A program made the translations under genes and the position numbers. The notes beneath the pieces are model-generated. The model searched no databases. It was not told the origin of the DNA and worked only from the letters and a program-made list of their open reading frames with translations. 5,337 nt of DNA from Candidatus Omnitrophota bacterium (GTDB taxonomy: Bacteria; Omnitrophota; Koll11; Zapsychrales; Aceulaceae), in contig JAOZRJ010000117.1 in the NCBI GenBank assembly GCA_029931885.1, positions 1 through 5,337 of the forward strand. Reading direction: 5' to 3'. How positions within the stretch are numbered: the stretch's first letter is position 1; each line of letters begins with the position of its first letter. Below, piece by piece: positions 1 through 5,337 of this stretch.

Positions 1-389
1 GCCTTTTCGATTGCGCCTTTCATACCCTTTGCCCCGTCTGTTAATACTAGCTCTGCTCCAAAAATTTTAAAAAGTTTTCGTCGCTCAACGCTCATTGTAT
101 CCGGCATTGTCAAAATCAATTTATACCCTTTGGCAGCAGCAATAAAAGCCAATGCAATTCCTGTATTTCCGCTGGTTGGTTCAATAATAACAGAATTTTT
201 TTTTAACAAACCTTTTTGTTCAGCATCTTCGATCATGGCGAGACCAATACGATCCTTAACGCTAGATAAAGGATTAAAAAATTCTGCTTTTACTAAAATG
301 GTTGCGCCAAGCCCTTGAGTTAAACTATTAATACGCACCAAAGGCGTGTTGCCTATCGCTTGCGTAATATTTTCAAATATTTTAGACAC
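1..389 (-). CDS. cysK: Cysteine synthase A, N-terminal part (3' end outside window)
   Basis: O-acetylserine sulfhydrylase, a cytoplasmic PLP enzyme that makes L-cysteine from O-acetylserine and sulfide. About 129 codons are present; the family is usually 300-320 residues, so the gene runs off the left edge. The N-terminus [19 protein letters not shown] is typical of the family. The PLP lysine is K45 in SSVKDRIG, and the substrate/phosphate loop PTSGNTG lies at residues 71-77. The PTSGNTG form and the following [10 protein letters not shown] segment favour CysK over CysM or cystathionine beta-synthase, although the C-terminus cannot be checked. The start is GTG at 389-387: no ATG fits, the N-terminus matches the family exactly, and a strong AAAAGGAGA ribosome site lies 8 nt upstream (about 397-405). 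It follows metY after 22 nt with no terminator, so it is the third gene of the operon. In Firmicutes CysK also acts as co-repressor of CymR, relevant because a CymR-like gene heads this operon (inference). Confidence 0.95.
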   Translation of the reverse strand, partial: MSKIFENITQAIGNTPLVRINSLTQGLGATILVKAEFFNPLSSVKDRIGLAMIEDAEQKGLLKKNSVIIEPTSGNTGIALAFIAAAKGYKLILTMPDTMSVERRKLFKIFGAELVLTDGAKGMKGAIEK

Positions 390-411
390 AGCAGTATCTC
401 CTTTTGTTTAA

Positions 412-1722
<1,311 letters not shown>

Positions 1723-2160
1723 TTAAATAACGAATTCTAGAATGTTTGATTTTTGTTTTTGTTTTTCTATCATTCCCTCAAGCGTTATTGAATATAAAAC
1801 TTTTTTAAATTCTTTCGAAACTTCCTGCCAAATTTCCATAGTAACCTCTGAAATAACATCCGAGCTAGAAAATGATAAGTCATCATTTTCTATTAGATCA
1901 AGAGGTCCTTCTAAGGCGGAAATAATTTCTTTAAGCGTTATTGCTCTAGGCGACTTTGCTAGTTCATAGCCTCCTTGTGTTCCACGTGTTGAGTTAATTA
2001 ATCCTGCGTTCTTTAAAAGAGCAATGAGATGCCAAAGATATTTTTCGGAAATTCCTTGGCTAGAGGCAATTTCTCGCAAGAGAACCTGCTTCTTCTTGTA
2101 ATGAAGAGCAAGCTCTAGCATGACCTTTGCTCCATATTTACTTTTAGCTGATAATTTCAT
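1723..2160 (-). CDS. Rrf2-family transcriptional regulator, CymR-like, cysteine-free
   Basis: A 145-residue winged-helix DNA-binding protein of the Rrf2 family, probably a dimeric repressor. The N-terminus MKLSAKSKYGAKVMLELA is a typical Rrf2 start. The helix-turn-helix spans about 26-50 (LREIASSQGISEKYLWHLI), followed by the wing STRGTQGGYELAKSP at 57-71 and the ITLKEIISALEGP segment at 74-86. The C-terminal dimerisation helix carries IWQEVSKEFKKVLYSITLE (110-128). There is no cysteine anywhere, so the three Fe-S ligands of IscR and the NsrR/RsrR-type ligands are absent. In this and in its general layout, including a C-terminus ending in an aromatic-aliphatic-Ile stretch, it resembles CymR, which represses cysteine and methionine genes and senses cysteine supply through a complex with CysK. 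It heads an operon with metY and cysK, so control of sulfur amino acid synthesis and of itself is the likely role (inference). The ATG has a modest AAAGG site about 9 nt upstream. I do not assign the symbol cymR because orthology is unproven. Confidence 0.93.
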   Translation of the reverse strand: MKLSAKSKYGAKVMLELALHYKKKQVLLREIASSQGISEKYLWHLIALLKNAGLINSTRGTQGGYELAKSPRAITLKEIISALEGPLDLIENDDLSFSSSDVISEVTMEIWQEVSKEFKKVLYSITLEGMIEKQKQKSNILEFVI

Positions 2161-2167
2161 TGTTATC

Positions 2168-2176
2168 TACCTTTTC
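2168..2176 (-). promoter_or_regulatory. Ribosome binding site of the Rrf2 regulator
   Basis: On the minus strand the leader reads AAAAGGTAG about 7-9 nt before the ATG of the regulator. This is a modest Shine-Dalgarno match compared with the AAGGAGG of metY and the AAAAGGAGA of cysK downstream, so the regulator may be made in smaller amounts than the enzymes it shares a transcript with (inference). Confidence 0.6.
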
Positions 2177-2178
2177 TA

Positions 2179-2201
2179 TCGATTTAGTAGAATTATATCG
2201 A
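2179..2201. promoter_or_regulatory. Candidate operator: 23-bp imperfect palindrome over the -10 and start site
   Basis: On the minus strand the arms are TCGATATA and TAAATCGA, separated by the 7-nt spacer ATTCTAC; the arms pair at 7 of 8 positions. The element covers the TATAAT box and the expected transcription start of the Rrf2-metY-cysK operon, so a bound dimer would block RNA polymerase. Its total length suits a dimeric Rrf2 protein, and Rrf2 regulators commonly control their own promoters. That the neighbouring regulator binds here is inference. AT-rich DNA produces weak palindromes by chance, but the position and the matching TCGA outer ends make this one notable. Confidence 0.5.
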
Positions 2202-2219
2202 AATTAAATTAAATGTCAA
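2192..2219 (-). promoter_or_regulatory. Sigma-70 promoter of the Rrf2-metY-cysK operon
   Basis: Read on the minus strand, a perfect -35 TTGACA (2219-2214) is followed after 16 nt by a perfect -10 TATAAT (2197-2192). The spacer is almost pure A/T. The expected start site is near 2183-2185, which leaves a leader of only about 24 nt before the regulator's ATG: too short for a SAM riboswitch, T-box or leader-peptide attenuator. Control is therefore most likely at initiation, by a repressor. Such a near-consensus promoter is what one expects for a gene set that is strongly expressed when not repressed. Confidence 0.85.
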
Positions 2220-2241
2220 GAAATACTTTCCATTTTATTTT

Positions 2242-3105
2242 TTATTTAATTGAAGAATAAACGAAATGCTTGGTTAGCGTGGAAAATAAACGGAAAGGTA
2301 GAAAACGTCGCATAGCATAAAGGAATCTACTATTTGAGTCAGGGATGTTACGAAATGCCGGATTTTTTGCATTAATTAATTTTTCAACTAAAATAGCTAT
2401 CTCCTCTGGATCTTTTTCTGTTACTTTAAGATGATCATTTGTACTTTTTTGAAACGCTTGTGAAAAATTATTATATGGGCTTTTTGTATTAAAAAAACCT
2501 TTAGCGTAGCGCCTATTTTCATAAAAGATTTTTGTTTTATATACTCCTGGCTCAATCAAGCAGACCTTAATATTAAAAGGTGCTAATTCATATAGTAAGC
2601 TCTCAGAAAATCCTTCTAAGGCCCATTTGCTTGCATTATACGCACCGAAACACGGAAGCGCATATAAACCTGCAATACTTGAAATATTGACAATAATCCC
2701 CTTCTTTTCTTCTCGCATAAAAGGGAGAACTTCTCGGGTGACATTCTGAACTCCAAAAAAGTTTGTCTCCAGTTGGTCTCGAATTTCATCCTGTGTTAAA
2801 TCTTCAAAAAAACCGCCAATGCCATATCCTGCGTTGTTAACAAGAACATCAATCTTGCCCGCTTTCTCCCTCATTTTAAAAACGGCCTGTTTGACTGAAA
2901 TAATATTTGTAACGTCTAATTGCAGAATTTCGATTTTGCCGCCTCGCAAGCTTACTTCACCAGCAAGATCATTTTGTTTAGAAAGATCACGCATAGTTGC
3001 AAAAATATTATGTCCTGATGCGGCCAATCGCGCAGCAATATGAAGTCCAAAACCGCTTGAGCAACCAGTAATTAAAATATTCTTTTTATTTGAATTTTCA
3101 ACCAT
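2242..3105 (-). CDS. Short-chain dehydrogenase/reductase (classical SDR), substrate unknown
   Basis: A 287-residue NAD(P)-dependent oxidoreductase with a Rossmann fold. The cofactor glycine motif is TGCSSGFG (13-20) and NNAG is at 90-93. The catalytic tetrad is complete: N115, S143 (in NISS), Y156 and K160 (YNASK), followed by EPGVYKT (185-191). R39 just after the second strand (ATMRD) suggests NADP(H) preference. The C-terminal 30 or so residues are rich in Arg, Phe and Leu (YAMRRFLPFRLFSTL), a tail seen in many retinol/steroid-dehydrogenase-like SDRs; membrane association is possible but unproven. The length exceeds FabG (about 245) and the sequence is not FabG-like. It follows aroC by 17 nt and is probably co-transcribed, but nothing in it points to a shikimate or leucine substrate. 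No Shine-Dalgarno sequence precedes its ATG, and no better start exists because an in-frame stop lies just upstream and the next Met (38) would remove the cofactor motif. Confidence 0.9.
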   Translation of the reverse strand: MVENSNKKNILITGCSSGFGLHIAARLAASGHNIFATMRDLSKQNDLAGEVSLRGGKIEILQLDVTNIISVKQAVFKMREKAGKIDVLVNNAGYGIGGFFEDLTQDEIRDQLETNFFGVQNVTREVLPFMREEKKGIIVNISSIAGLYALPCFGAYNASKWALEGFSESLLYELAPFNIKVCLIEPGVYKTKIFYENRRYAKGFFNTKSPYNNFSQAFQKSTNDHLKVTEKDPEEIAILVEKLINAKNPAFRNIPDSNSRFLYAMRRFLPFRLFSTLTKHFVYSSIK

Positions 3106-3108
3106 AAG

Positions 3109-3123
3109 AGCTTTGAGAAAGCT
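3109..3123. repeat. Short inverted repeat in the aroC-SDR gap
   Basis: AGCTTT-GAG-AAAGCT is a perfect 6-bp inverted repeat with a 3-nt loop. It starts within the aroC stop codon and ends 3 nt before the SDR start codon. The stem has only two G/C pairs and no T-run follows in either direction, so it is not a convincing terminator. It occupies the place where the missing ribosome binding site of the SDR gene would lie. Chance is a real alternative. Confidence 0.4.
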
Positions 3124-4193
3124 TAGGCGTTAGACATGCTTTTCTGAATTAGCATGCAGTCGATAATTGTTACAGCGATCATGGCTTCAACAACGATAAC
3201 AGCCCGAGGACAAATACAAGGGTCGTGACGTCCTTTAATTTCGAGTGTTGTTGATTTACCATCTTTTGTTAGCGTCTCTTGTGCTTTTGCAATTGAACAT
3301 GTCGGGCGTACAGCTGCACGCAAGACAATATCCTCTCCGCTAGAAATTCCAGCAGAGATTCCTCCCGAATGATTTGTTTTTGTTTTGATTGCGCCATTTT
3401 CTAAAGTAAGTGTATCGTTGAATTCTGAACCTTTCATATCCGAAGCACGAAACCCATCACCTATTTCAACGCCTTTAATAGCGCCGATTGACATTACAGC
3501 GCTGGCTAATCGCGCACCAAGCTTATCGAATATAGGATCACCTAATCCTGAAGGACAATTTTTAACAACTGCTTCAATTATGCCTCCGACAGAATCGCCT
3601 TGAGCTTTAACTTCTTCGATTCGTTTAATCATTAACTCAGCAGCCTTTGCATCAGGACAACGAACAGAATTAGACTCGATAGTTTTTAAATCTATATTCT
3701 CGGCTTTTATTCCGTCGATTTCCGATGTGTATGCTTTAACGGTGATATTATGTTCCGCTAACATTTTTTTTGCAATTGCACCTGCTGCTACGCGCATTGC
3801 TGTTTCACGGCCTGAAGCACGGCCTCCGCCTCTCCAGTCACGAATACCGTATTTTTGTAAATATGTATAATCTCCATGGCCTGGACGAAGAACATCTTTA
3901 ATTTGTTCATAATCTTTGGAATTTGCATCAGTATTACGAATAAGAAGTCCTATGGGCGTCCCTGTTGTTTTACCTTCAAAAACACCAGACAAAATTTCAA
4001 CCTGATCCGTTTCTTTGCGTTGTGTTGAAATAGAGTTCTGGCCAGGACGACGTTTATCGAGTTTAGATTGAATATCTTTTTCCGATAACGGCATCCCAGG
4101 CCGGACTCCATCAATAACCGCACCTATCGCAGATCCGTGGCTTTCTCCGAAAGTGGTTATTGTAAAAAGTTTTCCAAAAGTATTACCTGCCAT
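3123..4193 (-). CDS. aroC: Chorismate synthase
   Basis: Catalyses the FMN-dependent 1,4-elimination of phosphate from 5-enolpyruvylshikimate-3-phosphate to give chorismate, the branch point for Phe, Tyr, Trp, folate and quinones; a cytoplasmic homotetramer. All three family signatures are present: GESHGSAIG (16-24, with catalytic H19), GGRASGRETAMRVAAGAIA (123-141) and RHDPCICPRAVIVVEAMI (322-339). RRPGQ at 48-52 and RPGHGD with the second key histidine H106 are also intact. The length of 356 matches the usual 350-365. Two ATG codons are adjacent (4196 and 4193). I chose the second because it gives the standard N-terminus MAGNTFGKLF and places the GGGG ribosome site (4199-4202) 5 nt away rather than 2. 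The ribosome site abuts the leuD stop, so translation is probably coupled. It lies between leuD and an SDR gene in one apparent operon. Confidence 0.98.
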   Translation of the reverse strand: MAGNTFGKLFTITTFGESHGSAIGAVIDGVRPGMPLSEKDIQSKLDKRRPGQNSISTQRKETDQVEILSGVFEGKTTGTPIGLLIRNTDANSKDYEQIKDVLRPGHGDYTYLQKYGIRDWRGGGRASGRETAMRVAAGAIAKKMLAEHNITVKAYTSEIDGIKAENIDLKTIESNSVRCPDAKAAELMIKRIEEVKAQGDSVGGIIEAVVKNCPSGLGDPIFDKLGARLASAVMSIGAIKGVEIGDGFRASDMKGSEFNDTLTLENGAIKTKTNHSGGISAGISSGEDIVLRAAVRPTCSIAKAQETLTKDGKSTTLEIKGRHDPCICPRAVIVVEAMIAVTIIDCMLIQKSMSNA

Positions 4194-4203
4194 CATTTCC
4201 CCT

Positions 4204-4815
4204 TTAAACCCAAGGTTGTTCTTTGGTTAAGCGTTTTTCATATTCGCTAATCAACCCTGAAAATTGTTCAGTCCATCCAATGCCGTCTAATCCTTTTACA
4301 AGGCAATCTTTTGCAAACGGGTTAATATCAAAATTGTATTTTTTCTTATCTGGTGCAATAATTTTTTGATTTGGTAAATCAGCAATTATTTTAGCACTGT
4401 TCCCTTTTAAAGCAAAGCGGAATAATTCTTCTATCTGATTTGTAGGCAAACTAACTAAGAGAATGCCATTACGTAAACAATTATTATAAAAAATATCTGC
4501 AAAGCTTGGCGCAATAACCACCTTAAAGCCAAAGTCCGCAAGTGCCCATGGTGCATGTTCACGGCTGGAGCCGCATCCAAAATTATCTCGCGCAAGCAAA
4601 ATAGTCGCTCCATTATATTCTGGTTTATTTAAAATAAAATCCGGGTTTAGTTTTGTTTCCTCCTCGTCAAGATAGCGCCAATCATGAAAAAGATGCTTTC
4701 CGAAACCCGTTCTTTCTACTTTTTTGAGAAATTGTTTCGGAACGATCGCATCTGTGTCGATATTTGCTCTATCGATTGGGGCAACTAATCCAATGTGTAC
4801 CGTGAGTGCGTCCAT
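4204..4815 (-). CDS. leuD: 3-isopropylmalate dehydratase small subunit
   Basis: Small, swivelling-domain subunit of isopropylmalate isomerase, which with LeuC converts 2-isopropylmalate to 3-isopropylmalate in leucine synthesis. The N-terminal motif GLVAPIDRANIDTDAIVPKQ (9-28) and the substrate-loop motif GCGSSREHAPWAL (80-92) are diagnostic, and APSFADIFYNNCLRNG (102-117) is also typical. The length of 203 residues matches the long bacterial LeuD (E. coli type, about 200) rather than the roughly 165-residue archaeal type. The ATG at 4815 was chosen over an ATG 39 nt upstream because it gives the usual N-terminus. The upstream choice would add 13 unrelated residues and overlap leuC. A GGGAG ribosome site lies inside the end of leuC at 4827-4831, 11 nt away. 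leuC ends 2 nt before this start, which favours coupled 1:1 synthesis of the two subunits. Confidence 0.97.
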   Translation of the reverse strand: MDALTVHIGLVAPIDRANIDTDAIVPKQFLKKVERTGFGKHLFHDWRYLDEEETKLNPDFILNKPEYNGATILLARDNFGCGSSREHAPWALADFGFKVVIAPSFADIFYNNCLRNGILLVSLPTNQIEELFRFALKGNSAKIIADLPNQKIIAPDKKKYNFDINPFAKDCLVKGLDGIGWTEQFSGLISEYEKRLTKEQPWV

Positions 4816-4817
4816 GA

Positions 4818-5337
4818 TTATATATACTCCCGAATATCGGCAATATGACCGCAAATCGCAGAGATTGCTGCCATTTCTGGCCCAACTAAATGCGTTCTAC
4901 CACCCTTGCCTTGTCGTCCTTCGAAATTCCGATTGCTAGTTGATGCGCATCGTTCACCAGGTTCTAACTTGTCTTCGTTCATTGCTAAGCACATTGAACA
5001 TCCTGGTTCGCGCCATTCAAACCCGGCATCTTTAAAAACTTTATCTAGTCCCTCATTCTCTGCTTGACGTTTTACGCGTCCTGAGCCAGGAACAACTAAT
5101 GCTTGGACATGGCATGCAACTTTCTTCCCTTTAACAATTCTTACTGCTGCGCGTAAATCTTCAATACGCCCATTAGTGCAAGACCCAATAAAAACTTTAT
5201 CAAGCTTGATTGATGCCATCGGTGTCCCCGTCTCTAGATCCATATACTCCAATGCTTTTATTGCTGCTTCTTTTTTTACTGGATCGGAAAAATCATTTGG
5301 ATTCGGAACGTTTGCATCAACAGAAACTACTTGTTCT
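4818..5337 (-). CDS. leuC: 3-isopropylmalate dehydratase large subunit, C-terminal part (5' end outside window)
   Basis: Aconitase-family Fe-S subunit of isopropylmalate isomerase. The last 172 residues are present; bacterial LeuC is about 465-470 residues, so roughly the first 295 lie beyond the right edge. All three [4Fe-4S] ligands are visible: C53 of the fragment in [16 protein letters not shown], and C113 and C116 in GCSMCLAMN. The 60-residue distance between the first and second matches E. coli LeuC (C347, C407, C410). [20 protein letters not shown] carries the conserved substrate-binding serine/arginine region. The frame is open to the window edge. The fragment is close in pattern to proteobacterial LeuC rather than to the shorter archaeal/HacA type. 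It ends in IREYI, 2 nt before leuD. Confidence 0.97.
   Translation of the reverse strand, partial: EQVVSVDANVPNPNDFSDPVKKEAAIKALEYMDLETGTPMASIKLDKVFIGSCTNGRIEDLRAAVRIVKGKKVACHVQALVVPGSGRVKRQAENEGLDKVFKDAGFEWREPGCSMCLAMNEDKLEPGERCASTSNRNFEGRQGKGGRTHLVGPEMAAISAICGHIADIREYI

Noticed and set aside
1723..2160. IscR or NsrR, an Fe-S-sensing Rrf2 regulator
   Set aside because: The protein contains no cysteine, so the cluster ligands are missing, and the neighbours are sulfur amino acid genes rather than isc/suf or nitric-oxide genes.
2161..2241. SAM riboswitch, T-box or leader-peptide attenuator ahead of the sulfur operon
   Set aside because: The leader after the clear promoter is only about 24 nt and the gap has no suitable stem structures.
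2242..3105. FabG (3-oxoacyl-ACP reductase) or a shikimate dehydrogenase for the SDR
   Set aside because: It is about 40 residues longer than FabG with an unrelated C-terminal tail. Shikimate dehydrogenase (AroE) belongs to a different family without the YxxxK motif.
4194..4196. First of the two adjacent ATG codons as the aroC start
   Set aside because: It would leave only 2 nt between the GGGG ribosome site and the start and add a Met before the usual MAGNT N-terminus. The difference is one residue and cannot be settled from sequence alone.
4816..4854. A longer LeuD starting at the ATG at 4854
   Set aside because: It would add 13 residues without family similarity and overlap leuC. The ATG at 4815 gives the standard N-terminus and a 2-nt gap.
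4818..5252. A separate 144-residue protein starting at TTG 5252
   Set aside because: The frame stays open to the window edge and the residues upstream match LeuC, so this TTG is an internal leucine codon of a gene cut by the edge.

Overview
The window is a compact, visibly AT-rich stretch of bacterial chromosome. Every supportable gene lies on the minus strand, so transcription runs from high to low coordinates. Seven protein-coding genes fill almost all of it: leuC (3' part only), leuD, aroC, a short-chain dehydrogenase/reductase (SDR), an Rrf2-family regulator, metY and cysK (5' part only). The two end genes are cut by the window edges. The longest gap without a gene is about 81 bases. I saw no RNA genes, mobile elements or CRISPR arrays.

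The right-hand block (5337 down to 2242) is leuC-leuD-aroC-SDR, with gaps of 2, 10 and 17 nt and therefore probably one transcript. LeuC and LeuD are the two subunits of isopropylmalate isomerase in leucine synthesis. AroC is chorismate synthase, the last shared step towards the aromatic amino acids. The SDR is an oxidoreductase with an intact active site but no assignable substrate. I see no hairpin terminator after it.

The left-hand block (2219 down to 1) starts with a textbook sigma-70 promoter (perfect TTGACA and TATAAT, 16-nt spacer). It continues as Rrf2 regulator-metY-cysK with gaps of 15 and 22 nt and strong ribosome binding sites. MetY makes homocysteine from O-acetylhomoserine and sulfide; CysK makes cysteine from O-acetylserine and sulfide. 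The regulator has no cysteine at all, so it cannot be an IscR-type Fe-S sensor. It resembles CymR, the cysteine-metabolism repressor of Firmicutes that uses CysK as its co-repressor. An imperfect 23-bp palindrome overlies the promoter's -10 element and expected start site and is a good candidate operator. The block therefore looks like a self-regulated sulfur-assimilation operon encoding both the regulator and its possible signalling partner.

Taxonomy is tentative. LeuC and LeuD look like the long proteobacterial (E. coli-type) forms, and AroC begins with the MAGNT-FG N-terminus common in Proteobacteria. Combined with the AT-rich composition, an AT-rich proteobacterium, perhaps a gammaproteobacterium, is my best guess, but other Gram-negative phyla are not excluded.
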